A stretch of 64,000 nucleotides of DNA, taken from Paraspadella gotoi. Its lineage: Eukaryota; Chaetognatha. This document shows positions 23,501 to 34,160 of the stretch, one piece after another (positions within the stretch are counted from its first letter, which is position 1; each line of letters starts with the position of its first letter). Position numbers and translations under genes: made by a program. The stretch lies in contig CM119266.1 in the NCBI GenBank assembly GCA_051294375.1, positions 15,617,405-15,681,404 on the forward strand, read 5' to 3'. The notes below the pieces were generated by a model. The model saw only the letters and a list, made by a program, of their open reading frames with translations. It did not search any database and had not been told where the DNA came from.

Positions 23501-23533
23501 TTATGCAAGTTTTCGTAAGAGATCCGACATTAT

Positions 23534-23625
23534 TTGCTCAAACTTATTTCGTATCAAAATTTGTCGTCAATCCAGATTTTTCTTATGTGATTGCGACGAT
23601 CCTTATGCTTTTAATATTTTTTTCC
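23534..23625 (+). repeat. direct repeat bracketing the mobile-element field (right copy)
   Basis: Matches 5175-5269 (GTATCAAAATTTGTCGTC, then ATTGCGACGATCCTTATG). Ordinary GC-richer sequence resumes after it. Confidence 0.75.
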
Positions 23626-26600
23626 TAAATTTTGCTTATTATTTTCGCGAGCGAAAAAGTTGGCGGAGGCGATTATCTTGTTTGCCGCATTCCCTTCTTG
23701 CGATAACCTCAACGCGATCTCCAGTTTCGTCAGCCCCAGCATCTCTCCATCTCCATCTCTTCTTACGAAAATAGTTTCAGCTTTTTTTTTCACCTTCGTA
23801 TTTCTCGAGTTTCACGTTGGGCGACAGCTTTTTTTCAGCTTTATCTTCTCAGGTTACGTTGGGGTTCTAGCATTTCGTCTTCTCAGAATTCAGTTAAATC
23901 ACGGCTTTCAAAAGGTTCTTCCATTTTTACTTAAAATTATTTTTTTACTGCGTAAATTATTTTAAAAATTTAATTTCTGCCAAAGAATGCGCAATATACA
24001 TTATATGATTATACAATATCTGGATTAGTAGGTAGTAGGTAAGATTATAACTTTTTCGGCCGTTAGGCAAAACCGAAAGGATTTATTTGTCCTAATCCAG
24101 GTTAGACTCCCGTAATTTCTTTGCGAGATGCGTGTGAAATGCAAAATGTGAAATGTGAAGTCGACCGCAAAATCAGGTGAAAAAAACCAAAAAACGAAAT
24201 TTAAAAAGAAAAATCTCTTGGTCGAAATGCGAGAAAAGATTCGAAGAAGAAAAAAAAAAGAAAGAATGACGAACCATCTCGGCTTTTTGAACGGGAGAAA
24301 AGTGAGCGTAATAAGAACTTAAGGGAAGAGAGGACGTTATAAGAACTTAATCTAATTTTGAGGCGGATCGCCCCACCCGTCCTTTGAGGCGTGGGTGAAA
24401 ATAAAAAGGGGACTAGGGATCGACGAGGGTTACGCCGAAACCGAATTAGCGGTAAACAAATTATCATTAGGCAAAGTTTACGGGGGCAACGATGAATGAG
24501 TACGTATGTCTTCCGGCCAATTAGAGCCGCTTACGTCGACACGAACTAGCTTTGTTTTTTCCTTTTTTTTTTATATATTTTCCCTCGATAATGGCTTTCG
24601 TCTCGCCCGGTTTTAAAGCCGATCATAAATCCGTTAAGCGAAGCCGTTTTAAAGAAAGTTTTATCGCTGAGAAATAAGAGAAAGACTTTTTTTTTTGAAA
24701 AAACAGTAAACAGGATCGGGGGATGCTTATTTTCAGGGAGACAGATAAGATTTTATTCTTAGTGGCGAAAGAAGGGGAGACAGTGATGTGACGAAGCTCT
24801 GGAATTTAACAACGGTTCATAGTAGCGTGAAGTTTAATGCATAGGTAGGGGGTAAATCTGGATCAAGGGAAAAGTGACAAGGCTGAGACTTCGCGAAAAA
24901 AAATCCAGAGACAAATATAGACTTGGTATAGGAGAGAGAGAGAGAGAGAGAGAGAGAATTTCGCGTGAAAACGCTACTCGGTGGTTGTGATCGATTCCTG
25001 GCGTTCATCGTGAGACATCGGGAGACATCGACGGATTAGCGCCTCTGATCCCGCGAATCTCTCGTCTTTATTGACAGAGTTTGGCCACCGTAACGATTCA
25101 CATTTACTGCTCGGTTCTAAAGAAGAAACTTTGAAACAAAAGCTACCGTTTTCACTATCACTATTTGTTAAGCGCTAGCTTACATTCGCTACTTCCGCAA
25201 AAAGTCCTCACAAAAACTGTTTCCTTCTAAAGCTGGTTAAAATTTTTTTTTAAATAAATTTTCTAAATGTACAAAAAATCTAAAGTTAAAAAAGTACACA
25301 CTCTGTTCTTTCTAGATAATAAATTATATCTCAAATAGGTTTCTTAACTTTTTTGTCTCAATTTATGATCTGTTTACATCAAAATCTAAATTATTAGAGC
25401 CAATTCGCCCTCTCTCTTTGGACAAATTCGGCCCAATCCGCCCACTTTTTTCAAAGATGCGACAGTAAATCACAATTTCCAACTGTTACATTTTTTTTTA
25501 TAAAAAAGGAAGAAACACTCCGTTCACTTAAGTCCTCTTTGGTCCCATGATTACCACTCTCCCCTAATAAAATCCCTTGAATCTCAAAATTCTTGAGTAA
25601 ACTCAAACGGTATTGCTTTTGAACATAATCTCTCTCTCTCTCTCTCGTCACAATTTTTTATAAAAAGTAGAGTAACACCTGAGAATTTTTTTTTTGGCAG
25701 GTCACAGATTCTTCCTTCTTTTTCATTTTCTTTCTTTTTTTATTAGTTGTTCTGGGTGAGGAAAGGTGGGGAAAGTCGTCTGGAAGTTGAAGGAGTTTAC
25801 TGGGGTGGGATCGACCTCGGAATTTCGAGGATTATAAAAAGAATTTGTTTTAGGAAGGAGAATAATTTATTCAAAATAATTCCAATTTCTATTCTGAATC
25901 TTGACAATAATAATTAAGAATATTCTTTTTTTTTAACACACAAACCAGAACGGAAAAACTGAAACCGGAAAACTAATTCGAAAATACCACCCACTCATCT
26001 GCGGTTAAAACTTATTGGACAATTGACGTATTTCTAGTCCATCTAATTTTAAACTAGAATTTTAAACTTTTTTTTGCCTCCCTTTTCACCTGCCAACGCC
26101 CCTCAAGTGACAAGTTTTACCTTAAGTTAAATAGTGAATTTTTGTTGTTGAATATTTTGGGAATGTATACGATGCCTATTACCTAAGTGGTGACAGAGAG
26201 AATGAAGGCGAGCTCAGAAGGGAGTGAAATCAGCAGGCGGTGAAAATCTCCCGGAGATAAGGGGTGAAGCGAAAGGAGATTTAAGTTGCTGAGGAGGGGA
26301 AACGGGGGGGGGTAGTGGCTGGACAGAGGATAGGGGAAAGGGGGGGGGTTGCCAACTGCGTCACATTTTGAAGGTCGTTGAAATGTCAAAAATTCTAGAA
26401 TGGAAGGCACTGCGCTCTCTTTTGTTCCAACATTTGATTATAAAAGATTAACTAGTAGATAATGCAAAGGCAGAGAACGTTTTTAAATTATTTTATATTT
26501 CACTTCCTCAGATTATTTTTTTCAGAACGGGAAACGATAAAAAGGGTTAGACGTTAGCAAAACGCCTCGAGATGTTCTTCCCGTTTTCTTAGCTGGATTC

Positions 26601-28840
26601 GAAAAGATGAAGGAAAAATTTTGAGCTAAAGCAAATATACTGTGTTAATTTTTAAAATTTTTTTTGCTTGCCACAGGTCGCGCTTTGTTTGCGAGAAAAT
26701 TTTTAGGGCTAAGCTGTTATCCGGATAAAAAAAGAGGGCAAAATTTTATGAAAAAAAGAATTTGACGGGGTTTATGACGGGAACAAATTTCATAGGGATC
26801 TCTTTAATTTAAAAAAAAAATGAAACCCCGAGGCTACCTTTCATTAAAATTTGGTTCACTAATCTGACAAAGCTTTATTACATTAACAGTAACAGCACAT
26901 AAAAAAATCTTAGTTAAAAAAAAATTTTGTGGATTAAAACAAAGATAATAGAAAAAAAATCAATTTTGAGTATTTTTAATCAACAAAATCACCAAAGGAT
27001 CATAACATTTTCCTACTCAGAGCGTATGAATCATTCCCAAGTTTTCATGACGCTCAAGTTTTGTTCGAAAGTGAATCGATCGTGAAAAAAAAATCGTCAC
27101 AAAAGAATCACATCCTCTCCTCACAAATTCTCCTCGAATCGGAACACGAAATCTCCGGCAAAAATCGATATTTTTAAAATTTTCTTACTGAAACAAAAAA
27201 GAAACTCAGAAAGTTGCGGTATCCATATTTTCGATGAGAGTAAAAGAATAGTAGAATTTATAAAACTTATCTCAAATAAATATTCAATATTTTTAGTTCA
27301 GCCTTACGCGAAATCAATAGAACTATGTAAGTCTTAACGCGAACCTGATGAAGATTTTAGTTGTCGCGGAATCATTGAGTTATTAGACATTGACGTCATC
27401 GTCGTCGTCACCGTTGTCGTTTTCGTGGACGTCAATAGCGGCATCGATCCGCCTCGACGACGCCGCGCAAAGAAAAGCCGCTTTTGCTGGCGAGCGCCGT
27501 CGTTTTTTGGCAGCTGCGAGGCTGCGGCTCTTGCAACGGTTGTCGTACCGAGAGATTGCGTAATCCGAGTCTCAGTCAGCGCGGATAATCCGTAATCCCA
27601 GTCTCACTCTACCCAGTTTGGGATTTTGGAAAGGATCATCCCATTTCCGACCCCCCCCCCAAAAAAAAAGAGAGCGAGGGTTTTAATAGAAAATCTCAGG
27701 TCGAGTCGCTGTAATCCCCGCCCTCTTCCAGCCAAAGATATGATTGGCACAAATCTAGAGCGGAATGAATGTGGGCCAGGTTTTTAAATAGCGGTGACAT
27801 TTATTGACACTTTGATTATGGGTATTAATATTTAAGAGGAAACCCCTAATATTCAACGTTTGAATAAAAAAAAAAGAAATTAATAAGTAGAATATTAAAA
27901 ACGTGAGAACAAATTGAGACAATCTCATGTTCTGTTTAATATTTTCTGAAAAAAATTTAATGATCTAAAAAACAAGCGAGGCTTTTCAATGAATGGGTAA
28001 AGACTCTTTCTATCATCAACCTGTCATTTTAGGTCTCCATTTATGTAACAGTTTTGAGTTTTTACAATTTCCAATCTGCCCCAACCACATTCCTACTCAT
28101 CTTCAGTTTAACTAACTTTGATATATAGATACTTATTACTTATTTATCAACGTCATTTGTCTTTCATTTTATTTTTTTTACATATTCTTTCACTTTCCGA
28201 CATAAGATTAGGCTTAATAATAAAATAATTAGGAGACAAAAGAGTCTTCCTCTATAGGATTTCGGTCTTAGTCGTGCCTTCTTAGAATTACATCTTTTTT
28301 TCTTGGTTTGTGCCTTTATGCGCTTTTGTCAAGTACAGAGAAAGATAACTTTTCCGAAAGATGGTAAAGACTATTTTCCGGGAAAAATAAACATTTATAT
28401 ATACCGAATGGGTAGAATTTTACTTTCTTCGACTGACGTGAGGGGGGATTTTGGATTAGGGGTAGTTTAAGGATGGTAAAAAATTAGTTTAAAATTAGGG
28501 TTGGTTACGGTTAAGGGGTTGAGGGTAATTATTAATTAAGTAATAGTTTTTACCAATGCTTCGAAAAAAAAATTATATTATGTATTATTTAAAAGAAGGT
28601 TAAATCCCAGTCGGCGAAAGTAAAATTTTACCTACAATGTCAATGATACAATTAAAAATAATGTCAGAGAAGAAAACTAACTAAATTACGAAGCTAAAAA
28701 AAAAAACAAATAAAAAAAACAAACAAATTCACTGTATTCATTGTAATTAATGAAAAAACTGTATCGAGAAAAAGAAAAATTGGCAAATCTGGGAATGATC
28801 GGAATGGTAGAAAAAATCCCTTTGATCTTGCCACGGCGGT
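23626..28840. other. 5.2-kb stretch without a supported gene
   Basis: Intergenic or intronic AT-rich DNA with poly-A/T, short (GA)n tracts near 24933 and 25630, a G-rich patch at about 26290-26350, and a C run at 27651. The GC-rich patch at 27383-27570 has an open minus-strand frame that ends in an acidic tail (NDNGDDDDDVNV then stop at 27383-27385). It has no start codon or good acceptor, so it is at most a possible last exon. Confidence 0.4.
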
Positions 28841-28849
28841 GGGCGGGTT

Positions 28850-28890
28850 AAAGATCGGGGCGGGCGTATAAGGGCGGGAGGGCGGGAGGA
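28850..28890 (+). promoter_or_regulatory. candidate TATA/GC-box core promoter
   Basis: GTATAAGG (TATA box at 28867-28872) sits between GGGCGGG boxes (about 28850-28885) in an otherwise AT-rich region. A transcription start would be expected near 28898. The GC-rich island continues to about 29600. Direction is inferred from the TATA orientation only. Confidence 0.4.
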
Positions 28891-28936
28891 CAGTGGGTTT
28901 GGGGAGAAGGAGGCGGAGAAGACAGCGACGGAGAAG

Positions 28937-29107
28937 ATGATGTATCGAGTAACGGACGCCCGCTGCCAGCGTAATTATTATTCGCCAGTACCCGGTGAAG
29001 GGGAGGGGAGGGAGGGCGAGGGATCGAGGGGGAAAAAGAAGGCCGCGCGGAATAAGGCCAGAGTTGGACAGATCAAGATATATGAAGCAACCTCCGTGGT
29101 TTTTTTA
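28937..29107 (+). CDS. possible short first exon, plus strand (doubtful)
   Basis: The first ATG (28937) downstream of the TATA/GC-box opens a 56-codon frame beginning MMYRVTDARCQRNYY and ending in a lysine-rich part, TGA at 29105-29107. A donor-like CCG|GTGAAG at about 28997 could end a 20-codon exon. Nothing in the protein is recognisable. It could be a leader frame or a chance frame. Confidence 0.2.
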
Positions 29108-29189
29108 TGAACAGAGACCAAATACATATTTCATATACAAAAATTCTTTACGCCCAATGAGCAATTGAGCATTACACACATTGACTTAC

Positions 29190-29270
29190 CTTGCGCCGGT
29201 AAATTCCGCCGGGTAAGTGAAGCTGCGGATCCAAAACTCCTTTGACCGTGGAGTAAGTCCGTCCGTTCAT
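29190..29270 (-). CDS. short first coding exon of an unidentified minus-strand gene
   Basis: An ATG at 29270-29268 opens 27 codons starting MNGRTYSTVKGVLD and ending GIYRRK, and runs exactly into a near-consensus donor, AAG|GTAAGT, in phase 0. The exon lies in the GC-rich island, as expected for a gene start. Downstream exons would lie to the left, within 24-29 kb or beyond, but I could not find them. The family is not recognised. Confidence 0.4.
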
Positions 29271-31270
29271 CGTGCCAGAGGGCGAGCGAATCGAAGGAGA
29301 GTGGCGAGCGATGCCGTTCACTAATCGGCGTTCAGTGCCGTTTAGTGACGATGGGTAAGGCGTACCAAGTAGTTGCGAGAGAATGGCCGAATTTTAAATA
29401 TGGAATCCACAGTGAATGAACGAGTTCAATAATGCTTTTTTTTCCCCCCCCGAGTCTTTAACGAGGGTCTGGCTCTTTTGACAGCGCGGAAATGACGCGT
29501 GGATGACCGCGACCGGTTCCTTCGCGGTTCGTCGATCCGATCAGCGACGATTCTTGCTCCCGATGGAAATCTCCATCTCTTTCAGCCAGACGGTGGGAAA
29601 ACGAGTTTCGAATCGAAGGAAAATCAGGTGAAAACTTTTAGTAAAGAGGAAAAAAATGTGAAAAAGAAGCGTGAATGAAATGCCAAATTGCGAGAAGAAG
29701 AAAAAAAGGGGAAAATTCGCGTTCGTGGAGGCGTAGTGAGTCTCAGCGATTCAACGACACGAGATTCGCGATTCGAAGATCGAGGACTCCGATTGGACGA
29801 TTAGACCACATCGATTCTGGCCTCTCATTGGTCCCGAGGGATCGGAATCGCGAGTTCCCGAAGATTTGACGTCAGGGTGAAGTTCCATTACTCTTTATAA
29901 GCTCTGAATCGCAATGGAAATGTATGTTAGTTGTTTAGATATAAGTGTTAAATAGTGTTATATTTATATCATATATATATATTATTACATATATTGATTT
30001 TTTTATGTTTATGCGTCCTTGAATATTTTAATATACATATTTTGTTAAAATATGATATTTATTAGTTAGCAGTTATATATGTATGTAAGAGTGATGGAGG
30101 CCTTAAACCACCAAAGCCTGTCCAAAGTCAGGGGCAAGATAGCTTATTTATTAAATGAATGGATAATTTTTATATTGGTTGTACCAATTTCATAAGTTAT
30201 AAACGCTAATTTTTTTTTACATTTTTGTGTCATTTTTGTGGTTCAGACTTGAAGACGATCGCTCTATTTAGATCTTACTTAAAAATTATTTTTTTAAAAA
30301 TTATTCTTAATTCTATCTATTTCAAAACCCTTTTCTAATCTCTTATCTAGTGGCATGCGGCAATGACACAACTGATCTTTAAGCCACATCTGAATCTGGA
30401 TTAAATCGGGGTTAGCAATTAAATTTAAAATTAAAATTACATTAATTGAAAATAATCGAGCTTTCTTCTCAAAATTAAATTTACGCTAATGTTTCAAGTA
30501 ATATAATGAAAACTGAAATTTGGTAAAGTTTTAATAATAATTTTTGCTGAAATAAATCCGATGTCCTATTGTTTTTATCTAGCAAACTGTAGGTGGCAGA
30601 GTTAAGTTTGGTTCACTGTCGCAATAACTGAAAAAAAACAAAAAACAAAACTTGTGTGCTGAAAAATTTGACATTTTTTGACATTAAAGTTTAATTTCTC
30701 GTTTAATCTTTTAAAAAGTTCTTCATTTCAGAACCCCTATTCAGAATAGAGAACTATTTCAGCTTTTAATAATATTATTAAGAAATCGGAAACAATAATC
30801 TTACTTTCACATAATCCGAGCACTGCAAAAAAATTTCCGGAAGAGCGGAAGTCCTATTACATGTTTGGCTGTTGCATATTATTACTCTGAGCTTGTAATG
30901 ACTTGGATAACAATCACCGGAAAACCAAGGTTTTTATTTTTCTTATTTTTCGAGAAGCCCGTTTCTGAACATCAACGTACTACAGACCACAGTGCAGATT
31001 TTTTTTTTTGGTTATACCCTTAATGTATTCTAGATCAGAATTCGGAGACAGACACCTCTCGTATCCTGTTTGGTTCCCGAGATAATGATAACATTTAAAA
31101 GAACATAAGTATTCCTTTATCAGTCTGTTTAGTCTCATACACACCCTTCTTATTCCATCGAAATCAACGTTACGTATTCTGCCTTCGGTAAAAGAAATTC
31201 GGGAGAATTTCAAAATCGGCTTTCGGAAAAAATCGTCTTATCTTCCATAATGTTCTTTTGTTTTCTTTTT
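29271..31270. other. spacer between the promoter island and the lipase gene
   Basis: GC-rich to 29870, then strongly AT-rich. It holds one interspersed repeat (30085-30194). A 77-codon AT-rich minus-strand frame at 30980-31213 begins with TTG rather than ATG and lacks clear splice sites, so I leave it uncalled. Confidence 0.4.
30085..30194 (+). repeat. GATGGAGGCC interspersed repeat (copy A)
   Basis: AGAGTGATGGAGGCC through TTGGTTGTACCAATTTCAT, nearly identical over 110 bases to 46323-46431, with a reversed fragment at 6941-6988. Confidence 0.95.
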
Positions 31271-31279
31271 TTTTTTATT

Positions 31280-33792
31280 ACTGTAACCAATAAATAGGGA
31301 AATTTCATGTTTTTTAGCAGGAGAGCTTTTCCAACCAACGCTCTTGAACAATCATTCTTTTTTAGTTAATTTTTTTCGATATTCAAAATTTAGAAATTAA
31401 CGAAAAGGTAAGTTGACTTGGTTTTCATCCTTACAATATTCAGTTATTCACTGGACGAAAAAGTAACTAATAGAAATATTGTTTGTTAATTCCTTCTCCC
31501 TTCAGCGATGGTCTTCCTCCAGGCCCTCTTGGGCGTGGCCACGGCCGTGACCAACTTCCTCGCCTGTCCGCTGCCTTTTCTCTGCGCGCGTAGCAACGAC
31601 GTCTGCTTCCCTCCGCTCGGGTGCTTCCCACGAACCGGCGCCTACAAGCACTTTCTCCACGACCCTCAGGCGCCGGACATCGTGGGCGTGCGGTTCCGGC
31701 TTCTCACGCGAGCAAATCGATGGGGAGGCATGGCCGGAAATGGCGCCGGGAACGCGGAACCGGGCGACAGCCTCGACTGGCGGGACGACAACGCCCTTCG
31801 TCTGTCCACCTTCGACGCGAACAAACCCGTCGTCATGGTGACGCACGGATTTCGAGGCGACGTCAACAAAAAGTGGATTTGGGAAATCTGCGACGCGATG
31901 CTGCTGATGGCCGACTACAATTGCGTCGTTGTTGGGTGGGGCGGCGGAGCTAAGACGCTTAATTACTTTCAGGTGGGGGAGCCGGTGTCAATCAATCTGT
32001 CGATATGACTAGTACCTAACTGCCAATCATCAATCATGCTAACCATGTAAATGATCGAATCAATTCAAATTCAAATTCAAATTTTAAACCATAAATCAAT
32101 CAATCAATTAATCAATCAATAAATCCTGTCCTCTTCAGGCCATGGCCAACATTCGCGTCGCCGGGGCCGAAATCAAGATGATGGTGGACGCGATGACGAA
32201 CTTCGGCGTCTCTCGCGACGGCGTCTGGCTTATCGGCCATTCGCTCGGCGCCCACGTGATGGGAGAGGCGGGTCGACGCGCGCCCGGCGTCGGCCGCATC
32301 ACGGGCCTCGATCCCGCGAGTCCCGGGTTTGAAGGAAAACACGTCGACGCGAGACTCGATCCCACTGACGCTCTCTTCGTCGACGTCATTCATACTGGTG
32401 AGACCTCGGACTATCTAACTATCTATCTATCTAACTATCTATCTCTATCTCTATTCATAGCTATTTATCAATCTTAATCTACCTATTTATCTATCTATCT
32501 ATCTATCTGTCCATCTTCCTTAAAAAATTTCATCCAGACATCGACGGTTTCGGCGCCGCGGAAGCTATGGGCTCCGTCGATTTCTACCCTAACGGCGGGC
32601 GCGCCCACCCCGGATGTGGCTACGTCGACGTTAACAACGAGGAAGGCTTCGTGGCGGAGACGAAAAAGGTCGTCGTCTGCGACCACCGACGAGCATATCG
32701 GTAAAGTGGGGTCTGTTTTTTTGATGAAATATTCAAATATCAGTTGGTGCGAGTCTTAGTTCAATATTTCTTTTTTATATTTGTTTTATGAAAGACTAAA
32801 AGTATGTGAATAGCTACGTGACTGCCGTTCAAATTATTAATCTAATCGACGTACTAATAAACACACCAATAAACTTACCAATCTCTCCCATCAGCTTCTT
32901 CATCGACTCTCTCCTGGCAAAGGCCGAGTCTCGTCCCTGTGCCTTCCGCTCGCGCGTCTGCGCCAACTACACCTCCTTCCTCTCCGGGGACTGCCTCCAG
33001 TGCCGCTCCCGGGATTGCCTCTTCTTCATGGGACCCGATGCGGTTAAAATGCGGCGTCGCAACTTCTCCGGCGCCGTCAAGACTTACCTGTTGACGTTGG
33101 ACGCCGCCCCTTACTGCGTCACGCATCGCTATCTCCTCTCCGTCAAACTGCGCCACGATTTCAACACGCAAAAAGGCGCCATCGATATTCGACTGACGAC
33201 GAGCGACGGCGTCGTCCTTGACCGAGAAGTAACGCACTCGAACGACGCCGAGATTCGTCCCGGCAGCGAGATCCGACGTTTGACGGCCTTCCGGCGCGAC
33301 GTCATGCCCACGTCTTCTTCTTCGTCGTCGTGGAGAATCGGAAGCCTTACGCTGCAGGTCCGCTACCGGCAGAATTGGGCGTCGACATCGTCGGCGACAT
33401 TGTCCTGGCACGCCAGGAGCGTCGTTAAGGTCGAGTCGGCGTCGGTGGAGAAGATGGCGTCGTACGGCGTCAACGAAGTCGGGGTCGGCAAAATCACATT
33501 TTGCCCAATCAGCGGCGTCGTCGATTCCAAGTGGCAGACAATGTCGGAGTGCAACGTTTTCGCCGCTGGGGGCGTTGCGGGGGACGGGACTGGTGGAGCT
33601 ATCGGAGGAGCGGCCAGCGTAGCGACCGATGGAGCTCAGCCGTCGCCGAATTACGATGACTGGATCGAAGAGGTGGAGGGCGCGGGGTGGAACGAGGGTG
33701 GCGTCGGCGGAGAAAATTGGCGCGAAACGTTGGGATGGGATGAGGGAGAATTATTGAGCGACGATGACTACACTACGATCGCTCCAGAGTGA
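31280..33792 (+). CDS. secreted pancreatic-type lipase (PNLIP family)
   Basis: A triacylglycerol-lipase-like serine hydrolase of 594 residues. Coding exons are 31508-31972, 32139-32397, 32538-32700 and 32895-33792; all joins keep the frame. A leader intron 31408-31505 (donor AAG|GTAAGT, acceptor CTTCTCCCTTCAG) places an in-frame TAA four codons before the ATG at 31508, which fixes the start. The N-terminus [20 protein letters not shown] is hydrophobic and probably a signal peptide. The lipase core follows: [19 protein letters not shown], nucleophile Ser190 in GHSLGAH, Asp213 in GLDPASPGF and His291 in [10 protein letters not shown], so the triad is complete. Residues about 340-500 are a beta-rich region at the place of the PLAT domain. 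The last 80 residues are glycine-rich then acidic, an unusual tail. The 3' end faces the DUF229 gene 368 bases away. The 5' limit given here includes a presumed leader exon (CAATAAATAGG near 31290 may be the TATA region). Confidence 0.9.
32410..32512 (+). repeat. (CTAT)n microsatellite in lipase intron
   Basis: Imperfect CTAT repeats fill most of the 140-base intron between the second and third coding exons. Confidence 0.9.
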
Positions 33793-34160
33793 TTTTCAAG
33801 ATTTAAAATTTAAAAAGAAAGAATTTATTGATTAATCTTTAAAAATTGTTATCTAAAAGTTTTTTGATAGATTTTTTTGTTATGCCTTGTTCGTGACTAA
33901 CTTTGTGAGATATTCTCCAACAAACGTTGATTTAATTAATTTGAAAATGAGTTTCGTTATCACTCGTTCATATGATACACACCTCGGCTCCTGTTGAATA
34001 ATTTTGAAAATGTTTTTATTTTGTTACGTTGCACGACTGTGAAAAACTCTGTTCAAATGGAAATTTAACTGTTATTCCAAGTTAAACCAACTAAATTTTA
34101 TCACTTTTGAGTACAGTTAAACTTATATTGACAACATCTTCATAAAGAACATAAAATAAG
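33793..34160. other. convergent 3' spacer
   Basis: 368 AT-rich bases shared by the 3' ends of the lipase (+) and DUF229 (-) genes. No canonical AATAAA was found for either with certainty. Confidence 0.6.

Larger units (their letters stand above)
16912..23530 (+). repeat. 6.6-kb duplicated unit, copy 2 (intact frame)
   Basis: Collinear partner of 8680-15350. This copy keeps a 772-codon frame open, so it is the better-quality version at least there. At the left edge (first 100 bases) several substitutions separate the copies, while the interior differs mainly by indels. Confidence 0.9.

Noticed and set aside
29675-29869. 64-codon basic plus-strand frame with ATG
   Set aside because: No domain, no splice or promoter support; arginine-rich by base composition.
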